Below the pieces are notes generated by a model. That model did no database searches, was not told the DNA's origin, and worked only from the letters and a program-made list of their open reading frames with translations. A DNA stretch of 10,267 nucleotides from an uncultured Roseburia sp. (GTDB taxonomy: Bacteria; Bacillota_A; Clostridia; Lachnospirales; Lachnospiraceae). Made by a program: the position numbers and the translations under genes. Each line of letters begins with the position of its first letter. Positions within the stretch are counted from its first letter, which is position 1. Below are positions 1 to 6,353 of this stretch, piece by piece. The DNA is taken from NCBI GenBank assembly GCA_900753715.1, contig CAAEAE010000049.1, forward strand, positions 1-10,267, given 5' to 3'.

Positions 1-165
1 ACTGAAGAAACAGAGTTAACAACAATGCCATCTGATTTCAGGTGGCATTCATTATTAGTTAGTGCGGGTTATTTACCTGATACAAAAGATGAGGATAAAA
101 ATATCCTGTGTATAACGCAAAGTTGTTATCTATCGGGACATCACCATCTGTTAAGAAAGTTTTAA
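1..165 (+). CDS. Uncertain open frame, 3' end of an unknown gene cut by the window edge
   Basis: Frame 1 is open from the first base to a TAA at 163-165 and would give 54 residues, with internal text such as MPSDFRWHSLLVSAGY. I do not recognise a family. Against coding, the frame runs through an 11-bp inverted repeat (24-49) that resembles a terminator. In favour, the frame has no stop over its whole visible length. If real, it is the C-terminus of a gene starting to the left, possibly a partner of the AIPR gene downstream, but nothing in the residues shows this. Confidence 0.25.
   Translation, partial: TEETELTTMPSDFRWHSLLVSAGYLPDTKDEDKNILCITQSCYLSGHHHLLRKF
24..49. terminator. Terminator-like inverted repeat
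   Basis: AATGCCATCTG (24-34) pairs with CAGGTGGCATT (39-49) around an ATTT loop, giving 11 pairs with one G-U. The downstream plus-strand sequence (CATTATTAG) is only moderately T-rich, and the minus-strand exit (GTTGTTAAC) is similar, so it may act weakly in either direction. Confidence 0.35.
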
Positions 166-271
166 TATAGGGTTCCTGATGAATGCTGTATCAAAATCAG
201 GCAAATTGGTGATTAGGGAGAAGTTGTGCATCCTTTGATTGCATTTTGCGGAGACTTACGTTTGGCTAACA

Positions 272-300
272 TTGTTTTGCTGCCAATTGCATGATATAAT
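272..300 (+). promoter_or_regulatory. Sigma-A promoter of the AIPR gene
   Basis: A -35 box TTGTTT (272-277) and a perfect -10 TATAAT (295-300) are 17 bp apart. The -10 is preceded by TGA, an extended -10. Transcription would begin near 307, about 25 nt before the ATG at 332. This rules out the longer reading frame that opens at 239, upstream of the promoter. Confidence 0.7.
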
Positions 301-331
301 TAAAAAAATATTGGAAATGGGGAAGGCAATA

Positions 332-2023
332 ATGGATAGGATTGTACAAAGCTATATTGATGATTTTTTAAAGTCACAACAAATTGATGAAACGGATAAA
401 TGTAAACAATTTGAAATGTTTGCTTCTTATTGTGCAATAGCTCAACAATATACAGAAGTTTTTGATTTAAATGATACATTGACAGGTGCAGGTGGAGATT
501 GTGGTATTGATGCAATAGCAATTATTGTAAATGGAACAATGATAACTTCAAAAGAAGAAGTGGATGATTTGATTGAATTAAATAATGGATTATCAGATAT
601 GGTATTTATTTTTATTCAAGCAAAAACGTCATCAAACTTTTCCAGTGGTGAAATGGGAACTTTTGGAGCAGGAGTAGTAGATTTCTTTTCAGAAACTCCA
701 CAATTTGTTAGAAACCAGTTTATACGAGAAAAAAGTGATTTGGTGAATTATATTTTTAGCAAAGCGGTACACTTTAAAGGTAATCCCAGTTGCTATTTGT
801 ATTATGTAACAACAGGTAAATGGGTAGATGATCAAAATTGTTTGGCGAGAAAAAATATAGTGATTCATGATTTAGAAGAGATGGAAATATTTCGAGAGGT
901 ACAATTTTTCCCAGTAGATGTTAGCCTTATTCAAAAATATTATAGGAACACTATAGACGTTATAGAAACAGAAATTGATTTTTCACAAAAAATATTACTT
1001 CCTGATATTCCTAAAATTAATCAGTCTTATTTGGGATATGTAGATTGCAATGAATATCTTAAACTGATTGTAGGTGAAAATGGGGAGATAAGGAAAAATG
1101 TATTTTATGATAATGTGAGAGATTATCAAGGTGAGAATGAAGTTAATCTTGAAATTGCTGAAACAATAAAATCTGCATCGGATAAATTTATATTACTTAA
1201 TAACGGTGTCACAATAATATGTAAAAAGTTAACTAATTTACGAAATAAGTTTACATTAACGGATTATCAGATTGTTAATGGATGCCAAACTAGTCATGTT
1301 TTATACTATAATAAGGAAAGAGTTAATGATAAGCTTCAAATTCCTATAAAATTAATTGAAACATTAGATGAAGATACGGTTAATAGTATAATTAAAGCTA
1401 CAAATAGGCAAACAGAGGTCACTAATGAGCAGTTGATTGCTCTTAATGAGTTTCATAGAAATTTGGAAGATTTTTATAAAACATTTTCAGGTCCTCAGAA
1501 ATTATATTATGAAAGAAGATCAAAACAATATAATTATATGACAGAAGTAGAAAAAGTGCGTATTGTAACGATAAGTACGCAAATTAAGGCAGCAGCATCA
1601 ATGTTTTTTGATAAACCCCATTTGGCAAGTAGATATTATGGGAGGTTATTAAAATCTGTTGATGGAATTTTTAATAAAGAACATAAACCACTGCCATATT
1701 ACACATGTGCATATTTGTTGTATCGTTTAGAATATCTTTTTAGAAACAAAATATTACCAGTACAATATAGGAAATTTAGATATCACATATTAATGGTAAT
1801 AAAATATGACTTTTCAGAGGGGAAGGTTCCGGAGTTAAGCGCAAATAAGATGGATGCTTTGTGTGAAAAAATTTTAGAATGTGCGAACGATAATGGATTA
1901 TTACAACAAGAAACAGAGAAAATTATTAAAATGATAGATAGCCATATTTCTGACATTAATGACACAGAAGCGACTAAATTGGCAACTTTGGTAGAGGACT
2001 TGAAGGCAGAAGTTATTAATTAA
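332..2023 (+). CDS. AIPR-family protein with Mrr-like nuclease motif (putative abortive-infection defence)
   Basis: The product is 563 aa. The N-terminal part carries GGDCGID (Asp56, Asp60), then FIFIQAK (Gln96, Lys98), the D...QxK pattern of Mrr-like PD-(D/E)XK nucleases. The middle holds the AIPR signature: NVRDYQG (about 261-267), LLNNGVTII (about 289-296) and QIVNGCQTS (about 313-321). The AIPR family was named from abortive-infection phage resistance genes; cleavage of nucleic acid during infection is inference. The ATG at 332 is preferred because GGGGAAGG lies just upstream and the promoter -10 is at 295-300. The gene is clearly AT-richer than its neighbours. It sits between an unknown frame and a broken ugd gene, which suggests horizontal acquisition. 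No recognisable partner gene is present, so it probably works alone. Confidence 0.85.
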   Translation: MDRIVQSYIDDFLKSQQIDETDKCKQFEMFASYCAIAQQYTEVFDLNDTLTGAGGDCGIDAIAIIVNGTMITSKEEVDDLIELNNGLSDMVFIFIQAKTSSNFSSGEMGTFGAGVVDFFSETPQFVRNQFIREKSDLVNYIFSKAVHFKGNPSCYLYYVTTGKWVDDQNCLARKNIVIHDLEEMEIFREVQFFPVDVSLIQKYYRNTIDVIETEIDFSQKILLPDIPKINQSYLGYVDCNEYLKLIVGENGEIRKNVFYDNVRDYQGENEVNLEIAETIKSASDKFILLNNGVTIICKKLTNLRNKFTLTDYQIVNGCQTSHVLYYNKERVNDKLQIPIKLIETLDEDTVNSIIKATNRQTEVTNEQLIALNEFHRNLEDFYKTFSGPQKLYYERRSKQYNYMTEVEKVRIVTISTQIKAAASMFFDKPHLASRYYGRLLKSVDGIFNKEHKPLPYYTCAYLLYRLEYLFRNKILPVQYRKFRYHILMVIKYDFSEGKVPELSANKMDALCEKILECANDNGLLQQETEKIIKMIDSHISDINDTEATKLATLVEDLKAEVIN

Positions 2024-2072
2024 TTTTACAGTTTCAGGGCGGTTATATTCAGGTGTAGTGAATAATGAGTAA

Positions 2073-3005
2073 CTAAGCGTTGTAACAAAATATAATCCGG
2101 ATGCCCTTATAGTGATGAAATCCACCATTTGGATTGGATTTCCATTCACTGCCAGAAAGAAATATCATTGTGATAATATCATTTCCAACTCGGAATTCTT
2201 ACGTGAATCCAAGGCTTTGTACGATAATCTTTATCCGAGCCGGATCATTGTTGGTACGGATGTGGAGAATGCCCGTCTGGTAAAAGCAGCAAATACATTT
2301 GCACATCTTTTGCAGGAAGGTGCATTGAAAGAGAACATTGATACTTTGATTATGGGATTTACAGAGGCGGAAGCTGTGAAACTGTTTGCCAATACCTATC
2401 TGGCTTTGCGGGTATCATATTTTAACGAGTTGGATACCTATGCAGAGATGAAGGGGTTAAATACCAGACAGATCATTGAGGGTGTTTGTCTGGATCCGCG
2501 TATTGGAGAGCATTACAACAATCCCAGTTTCGGATATGGTGGGTATTGTCTGCCGAAAGATACCAAGCAGTTATTGGCCAATTATGCAGATGTGCCGGAG
2601 AACTTAATCGAAGCAATTGTAGAGAGTAATCGCACGCGTAAGGATTTCATAGCAGATCGTGTGCTGGAGATTGCAGGCGCATACGAATCAAGCGAGGATT
2701 ATACGCCGGAAAAAGAGCATACAGTTGTAGTAGGGGTGTTCCGACTGACGATGAAGTCGAATTCGGATAATTTCCGTCAGTCTTCCATACAGGGTGTGAT
2801 GAAACGTGTGAAAGCAAAAGGCGCAATGGTGATCATTTATGAGCCTACGCTGGAAGATGGTACCACTTTTTTCGGCAGTGAAGTCGTAAATGATCTGGAT
2901 GAATTCAAAGCACACAGTGGTGCAATCATTGCAAATCGTTATGATCATTGCCTGGACGATGTCCGGGAGAAGGTGTATACGAGGGATTTGTTTGAGAGGG
3001 ACTGA
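2073..3005 (+). pseudogene. ugd: UDP-glucose 6-dehydrogenase, lacks the N-terminal NAD-binding domain
   Basis: The frame encodes the central and C-terminal domains of a UDP-glucose dehydrogenase, which makes UDP-glucuronate for capsules and exopolysaccharide. From a GTG at 2112 it gives 297 aa, against about 390 for this family. The catalytic region is kept: [19 protein letters not shown] (Lys90, Asn94) and [10 protein letters not shown] with the nucleophile Cys146. The C-terminal UDP-binding part ([18 protein letters not shown]) is also intact. Homology continues upstream of the start as [12 protein letters not shown] to a stop at 2070-2072, so about 100 N-terminal residues with the Rossmann fold are missing. 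The [13 protein letters not shown] stretch has two extra residues compared with the usual KSTIPVGFTAR, and SNSEFL replaces FSPEFL. These are signs of decay. No ribosome site precedes 2112. It cannot be an active enzyme. Confidence 0.85.
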
Positions 3006-3045
3006 GATCCTTTATTAGTGCGGATAACCGGGAAGAGAATCAAGG

Positions 3046-3180
3046 ATGACAGATTCTTATAAACAATTGGCAGATAAAGAAAGTAAGGTGATCTTTGGAG
3101 GCCGGCTTGGAGAATATAAGTATTATGATATGGATCAGGTGATTGCAGCAGCGTTGGAGAGATGCAGGTTGGAGTTTTGA
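3046..3180 (+). pseudogene. glf: UDP-galactopyranose mutase, 3' remnant only
   Basis: The last 44 codons of a Glf-like gene remain (ATG at 3046, TGA at 3178). The residues include YKQLADKESKVIFGGRLGEY and then KYYDMDQVIAAALE, the conserved C-terminal motif of UDP-galactopyranose mutases (normally about 370 aa), which convert UDP-Galp to UDP-Galf for surface glycans. Just upstream, in another frame, DNREENQ may be a frameshifted continuation of the PVNDEKN-like segment. It lies 40 bp after the ugd remnant on the same strand, so both probably belonged to one polysaccharide operon. Too short to function. Confidence 0.75.
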
Positions 3181-3254
3181 ATGTTTTGAGTTTCTATGGG
3201 GATGAGAAAATAATCCCAAGGACTATTTTTGAGTGATAGAGTGCACAGATTTAC

Positions 3255-3288
3255 CTGAGGAATTGCCATGACCCTGACAATTCCTCAG
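3255..3288. terminator. Perfect 11-bp inverted repeat, possible bidirectional terminator
   Basis: CTGAGGAATTG (3255-3265) and CAATTCCTCAG (3278-3288) pair perfectly around a 12-nt loop. It lies 27 bp beyond the minus-strand rpn stop and 75 bp beyond the plus-strand glf remnant, where two convergent transcripts would end. Neither exit has a strong T-tract, so terminator function is uncertain. Confidence 0.45.
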
Positions 3289-3315
3289 CTATGTTTATCT
3301 GTAAAGAAGTTGGAG

Positions 3316-3618
3316 TTATTTGTCGGATGAGTTTTCTTTTGATTGATATTCTGCTAACTGGGCTTCAAGAGCCTGAATATGTTGTTGGTACTCGGAGAGC
3401 TGTTGGCTTTGTTCAGAGAGCTGTTGGTCTTTTTCAGAGAGTTGTTGGTTGGCATCTGCGAGGCCTGCTTTTAGAGCAGCAAAATCATTTTCAATCCCTT
3501 TCATGGTCCGGTTGTAGTCCTCACGGGCAAGACATTGCTGGCGGATCCGCTCTTCCTGTGTCAGCTCATAGACCGTTTCAGATGCTTCTTTAAAGTAATG
3601 ATTGTCTTGTGCAAGCAT
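3316..3618 (-). CDS. Candidate intragenic small protein from the 3' end of rpn
   Basis: Inside rpn, in the same frame, an ATG at 3618 (Met197) is preceded by GGGAGGAA (3625-3632), with 8 nt between GGAGG and the ATG, as good a ribosome site as that of the full gene. Initiation here would give a 100-aa protein beginning MLAQDNHYF and containing the whole coiled coil but no catalytic residues. E. coli Rpn genes are known to produce such C-terminal small proteins, which inhibit the nuclease. Here it is inference. The site partly reflects a Trp-Glu-Glu stretch that may be conserved for other reasons. Confidence 0.4.
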   Translation of the reverse strand: MLAQDNHYFKEASETVYELTQEERIRQQCLAREDYNRTMKGIENDFAALKAGLADANQQLSEKDQQLSEQSQQLSEYQQHIQALEAQLAEYQSKENSSDK

Positions 3619-4206
3619 TTGTAATTCCTCCCATGTCTTTGCTTTGAAGAGAGCAGCCCAGTAATCAAGCTGGTATTGTCTGTCCTCTTCGGTTGCCAAA
3701 TCGATACGAGATAAGTCTAACACAGATATACGCCACTTGTCACTATATAACGTATGATTTTTCACGTTGAGAAACTGATAGGAGGAGTAGAATTCAGGAT
3801 GTTCAGGAAATAAGGTATAATCCAAAAGACCGATCTGAATCACCGGATGAGTAAGCTTATAATCTTCGCCCTTTTTGAGATGATCGAAATTTCGGGCAAG
3901 GTAGCTGAGAGAACGATCCTGCCAGTTGTTTAAGTTGACGACCTGCATTTCGAGATTGATGATATGGTGCTGATTTAGGATCACATTTATATCCAGTACA
4001 AAAGTTTTGTTATCAATGGAATCACCCAGCCGGATGGGATTGGTAATGATTACCGAAGAAATATCGGCTTCCTTCATATGAAGCAAGGCACAGATGAGTC
4101 CCTTCAAGACAAGATTATTCCGTTGTAAAAGAGCGCGGAACAGGTAATCATTTGTCATGGGTACGATTAAGGCACCACTTTGTGGAATAGATGTGTTTTT
4201 CTGCAT
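3316..4206 (-). CDS. Rpn-family PD-(D/E)XK nuclease / putative transposase
   Basis: The product is 296 aa. Residues 18-25 (TNDYLFRA) match the N-terminal motif of the family. Asp72 in FVLDINV and Glu86-x-Gln88 in NLEMQV form the D...ExQ active-site pattern of Rpn nucleases, which are DNA endonucleases described as recombination-promoting and, in E. coli, linked to phage defence. The C-terminus (about 250-290) is a Gln/Leu/Glu-rich coiled coil built from seven-residue units (QQLSEKD, QQLSEQS, QQLSEYQ). The ATG at 4206 is preferred over an upstream one because AAGGAG lies 7 nt before it; the longer frame would have no such site. The gene has its own promoter and a hairpin-rich leader. It is intact although it sits among broken genes, as expected of a mobile or selfish gene. 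Confidence 0.85.
   Translation of the reverse strand: MQKNTSIPQSGALIVPMTNDYLFRALLQRNNLVLKGLICALLHMKEADISSVIITNPIRLGDSIDNKTFVLDINVILNQHHIINLEMQVVNLNNWQDRSLSYLARNFDHLKKGEDYKLTHPVIQIGLLDYTLFPEHPEFYSSYQFLNVKNHTLYSDKWRISVLDLSRIDLATEEDRQYQLDYWAALFKAKTWEELQMLAQDNHYFKEASETVYELTQEERIRQQCLAREDYNRTMKGIENDFAALKAGLADANQQLSEKDQQLSEQSQQLSEYQQHIQALEAQLAEYQSKENSSDK
3395..3457. repeat. Tandem 21-bp repeats in rpn
   Basis: Three near-identical 21-bp units start at 3395, 3416 and 3437, each beginning GAGAG(C/T)TGTTGG on the plus strand; a more divergent unit precedes them from about 3374. Each encodes one heptad of the Rpn coiled coil, so gain or loss of a unit would keep the frame and change coil length. Confidence 0.8.
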
Positions 4207-4269
4207 GAAAATTCTCCTTTGTGATGAGATAAAAATATAAGTGAAATTGTCTGGCTGAATCAGCCATGG

Positions 4270-4344
4270 ATACCACAAGGCTGTGGTATGGATATCAGGA
4301 ATGAATTCCTGAATCGTGTATTATTGAGAAGATGAGAATCTTCT
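4270..4344 (-). promoter_or_regulatory. Three consecutive hairpins in the rpn leader
   Basis: Three perfect inverted repeats follow one another: ATACCACA/TGTGGTAT (4270-4289, 4-nt loop), TCAGGAAT/ATTCCTGA (4295-4312, 2-nt loop) and AGAAGAT/ATCTTCT (4327-4344, 4-nt loop). With the predicted promoter at 4355-4383 they would all lie in a roughly 140-nt untranslated leader of rpn. They may control its translation or stability, or may be DNA sites for a recombinase. No known riboswitch is recognised. Confidence 0.5.
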
Positions 4345-4354
4345 GATAGGTAGT

Positions 4355-4383
4355 ACTATACACTACGCATTGGTAAAATGCAA
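4355..4383 (-). promoter_or_regulatory. Predicted promoter of rpn
   Basis: On the minus strand, TTGCAT (4378-4383) and TATAGT (4355-4360) are 17 bp apart. The -10 is one base off consensus; the -35 keeps only the TTG. The start would be near 4348. Confidence 0.5.
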
Positions 4384-4470
4384 CAAGAAAATACTGTAAA
4401 AAAGAAATATATATATAAAAAACAACCAATTTGTGACTGATAGTAATATGTAGAAACCGGATGAGCAGAC

Positions 4471-4497
4471 ACAGAAGGATTTAATTACAGAAGGATT
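4471..4497. repeat. Short direct repeat ACAGAAGGATT
   Basis: Two 11-bp copies lie at 4471-4481 and 4487-4497, a 16-bp period, upstream of the broken DUF6036-like gene. They could be a regulator site or chance. The rest of the 4384-4555 gap is AT-rich, with an A-rich and TA-repeat stretch near 4398-4422, and shows nothing else that I can identify. Confidence 0.3.
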
Positions 4498-4555
4498 CTG
4501 CAACAATTACCATCACAACGGATACGATTCAATATAGTTGAAGGTGAGGTGCGAA

Positions 4556-4717
4556 ATGTCTGCTGATAAGCCCTTTACAAGAGAAAATCCAGACAGTTAT
4601 CTAATGGAACTGGCAAAGGAATTCCGAAAGAAGAATGGAAGCAGAATGCCGGCTGAAATTATCCTGATGGGGGGAGCGTCTATTCTTGAAGTAGTAGTGG
4701 TAATTGGACTTCCATAA
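4556..4717 (+). pseudogene. DUF6036-like nucleotidyltransferase, N-terminal fragment
   Basis: An ATG at 4556, preceded by AAGGTGAGG (4541-4549), opens a 53-codon frame: MSADKPFTRENPDSYLMELA, then KEFRKKNGSRMPAEIILMGGASIL. This resembles the start of DUF6036-type nucleotidyltransferase proteins, where the GGAS/GGAA loop is followed by the catalytic acidic residues. Here similarity ends near 4687, followed by EVVVVIGLP and a stop, so the catalytic part is gone. The frame overlaps the broken tyrosine recombinase on the opposite strand, and both lose similarity within about 25 bp of each other. One deletion probably removed the 3' ends of both convergent genes. The family call rests on memory of the motif. 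Confidence 0.55.
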
Positions 4718-5241
4718 ATCAATACGGTATTATTTTCCAGATCGATATCGGATGGACGCAATCCACATAGTTCGGAGATACGCATTCCGGTAGCGAACAA
4801 TAATTCAATAACAGCGATGTCACGGATACAGCAGCGGAGCTGATAGGAAGAGGAGGCCTGTTTTTTCTGCTGATACATTACAGACAGGAGCTTTTGGATG
4901 GAATGAAAGGGAATTGTTTTCGGAAGAAGCTTGGCTTCCCGAAAATGAATATCCAATTTGGCAAAGGGATTTTCGGTCAGCAGATCTTTATATTCGAGAT
5001 AATGGAAGAAAGCTTTCAGGCTGGCAATTTTACGCTTGACCGTTTTCGGCTTATATTGTCTGTGCAGGAATGTGATAAAGAGATCCACGGTATTTCTTGA
5101 CAGGAAATCATCTGAGCCGTTGCAAAAGTTATAGAATTGCTTTAAATCTATCCGGTATGCTTTGATGCTTTTGGCATCAAGACGCTTGCGGTATTCGCAA
5201 TATTCAAGGTATTCTGCAATATAGTTATCTAAGGTATTCAT
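4597..5241 (-). pseudogene. Tyrosine recombinase (Xer-type), C-terminal catalytic half missing
   Basis: From ATG 5241 the frame gives 214 aa. Residues 1-177 match a XerC/XerD-like recombinase: an N-terminal SAM-like core-binding domain (IAEYLEYCEYRKRLDAKSIK, about 8-27; KRKIASLKAFFHYLEY, about 69-84) and the start of the catalytic domain with Arg154 in ATGMRISELCGL. After NNTVLIYG at 177 (base 4711) similarity stops. The tail is low-complexity and antisense to the DUF6036-like fragment. The HxxR box, second His/Trp and catalytic Tyr are all absent, so it cannot cleave DNA. ATG 5241 is chosen because AAGGAG lies 10 nt upstream and the promoter's start point is near 5265. Such recombinases are often found beside polysaccharide loci, which fits the glycosyltransferase next door. 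Confidence 0.8.
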
Positions 5242-5271
5242 AAGAAATGTACTCCTTTGCTTTTTGCATAT

Positions 5272-5300
5272 ATTATGATTGTCCAAGAGGAACTTGTCTA
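5272..5300 (-). promoter_or_regulatory. Promoter of the broken recombinase gene
   Basis: On the minus strand, TAGACA (5295-5300) and CATAAT (5272-5277) are 17 bp apart, each one base from consensus. The leader would be about 24 nt and carries the ribosome site of the ATG at 5241. Confidence 0.55.
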
Positions 5301-5405
5301 TTTACGGATTCCTTATTGACAATGGGAAACACAAAATAAATATATGGAACATGAGAAAAATATATGGAAATTAAACCCAAAACTTTAAATTCCTCAAGTA
5401 TTAAT

Positions 5406-5434
5406 TTGTAAATTTATGAATTCAACGGTATAAT
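5406..5434 (+). promoter_or_regulatory. Promoter of the glycosyltransferase gene
   Basis: TTGTAA (5406-5411) and a perfect TATAAT (5429-5434) are 17 bp apart. The start would be near 5441, giving a leader of about 50 nt before the ATG at 5490. Divergent from the recombinase promoter. Confidence 0.65.
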
Positions 5435-5489
5435 AAGAAAATCAGAAACAGTGAAATATATAGATTATAGAAAATTTTGAGGTTTTTAT

Positions 5490-6275
5490 ATGATCAGTAT
5501 TATTGTGCCGGTGTACAATGCAGCAAACTATATCGAAGAGACCATTAAAACAGTGGTTAATCAGACGTATCAGGACTGGGAACTTCTGCTTGTGGATGAT
5601 TGCTCCAGAGATGGCAGTGCGGAAGTGATCCAGGCGGCAATCAATCGTTATGAACAGGAAGGAATTGCGAAAGGACGTATCCGGCTGATTTTGAAACAAC
5701 AGAATGAGGGTGCAGCCAAAGCACGTAATACGGGCATTACAGAGGCTTGTGGGCGGTACATCGCATTTCTTGATTCTGATGATCTCTGGCATCCGGACAA
5801 GCTGCTTAAGGAGCTTACTTTCATGCAGCAGAATGAGGCGGCCTTTGTATATTGCTCCTATCAGTTTGGAGACGAAAACGCAGTTCCTACCGGTAAGACA
5901 GTCCGGGTGCAAAGAACACTTACCTATAAGGAAGCATTGTCAAGGACCATTATCTTTACATCGACAGTTTTGATTGATACGCAGAAAGTAGATTGTGAGC
6001 TTATTCTGATGCCGGATATTCCATCGGAGGATACGGCAACCTGGTGGAGAATTTTACAGAGTGGAATTACGGCCTGTGGCTTGGATGAATTGCTGGTAAT
6101 TTACAGGCGTCCTGCCCATTCCCTTTCTGCCAATAAGGGCAAAGCGGTAAAAAGAATCTGGGGACTTTACCGGCAGATTGCGGGGCTTAATGTATTTGCA
6201 TCTGCCTATTATATGATTGGATGGGCATTTCGTGCGACAATGCGCAGAGTGATTAAGAATAAGAAAACTGTTTGA
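5490..6275 (+). CDS. Family 2 glycosyltransferase
   Basis: The 261-aa product is a cytoplasmic GT-A fold inverting glycosyltransferase, probably adding a sugar to a surface polysaccharide or lipid-linked glycan. MISIIVPVYNAANYIEETIK starts the nucleotide-binding domain. VDD (35-37) and FLDSDD with the metal-binding DSD (95-97) are in place. SED (169-171) is a good candidate for the catalytic base region. The C-terminus (about 218-261) is basic with one hydrophobic stretch, suggesting membrane association. The start has GAGG upstream (from 5479). It has its own promoter and stands alone among relics of ugd and glf, so it is probably the surviving gene of an older polysaccharide locus. Donor and acceptor cannot be told from sequence. 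The stop codon overlaps the -35 box of the lrgAB promoter. Confidence 0.88.
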   Translation: MISIIVPVYNAANYIEETIKTVVNQTYQDWELLLVDDCSRDGSAEVIQAAINRYEQEGIAKGRIRLILKQQNEGAAKARNTGITEACGRYIAFLDSDDLWHPDKLLKELTFMQQNEAAFVYCSYQFGDENAVPTGKTVRVQRTLTYKEALSRTIIFTSTVLIDTQKVDCELILMPDIPSEDTATWWRILQSGITACGLDELLVIYRRPAHSLSANKGKAVKRIWGLYRQIAGLNVFASAYYMIGWAFRATMRRVIKNKKTV

Positions 6276-6299
6276 CAAAACCTGATACGTGTTTATAAT
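6272..6299 (+). promoter_or_regulatory. Consensus promoter of lrgAB
   Basis: Perfect TTGACA (6272-6277) and perfect TATAAT (6294-6299) are 16 bp apart. The -35 overlaps the glycosyltransferase stop codon. Transcription would start near 6306, inside the operator region that follows. Such a strong promoter fits control by a repressor. Confidence 0.8.
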
Positions 6300-6331
6300 A
6301 ATTGGTGGCACTTCAATTGGTGCTACCAATT
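6300..6331. promoter_or_regulatory. FadR/PdhR/LldR-type GntR operator with extra half-site
   Basis: AATTGGTGCTACCAATT (6315-6331) is a perfect 7-3-7 palindrome matching the ATTGGT-N3-ACCAAT operator type of the FCD class of GntR regulators such as PdhR and LldR. A second AATTGGTG half-site at 6300-6307 directly abuts the -10 box. A bound repressor would cover the start point. An FCD GntR gene lies about 1.25 kb downstream. The region can also fold as a 12-bp hairpin (6300-6311 with 6320-6331, one G-U), followed by TTTAACTTT, so weak termination after the glycosyltransferase is possible too. Confidence 0.75.
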
Positions 6332-6353
6332 TTAACTTTGCGAGGAAAAGATG

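Noticed and set aside
239..331. Longer N-terminus for the AIPR protein from 239
   Set aside because: It lies upstream of and across the promoter at 272-300, has no ribosome site, and the added residues do not look like the family; ATG 332 has a good site.
300..521. Minus-strand frame antisense to AIPR
   Set aside because: His/Gln-rich shadow of the AT-rich gene, no ribosome site, no family resemblance.
3291..3593. Plus-strand frame antisense to rpn
   Set aside because: Follows the repeat units of the real minus-strand gene and has no plausible protein features.
4207..4278. 24 extra N-terminal residues for the Rpn protein
   Set aside because: No ribosome site, while AAGGAG stands just before the ATG at 4206; the extension runs into the leader hairpin at 4270-4289.
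5442..5912. Minus-strand frame opposite the glycosyltransferase
   Set aside because: Antisense to clear family 2 glycosyltransferase motifs, with no family resemblance.
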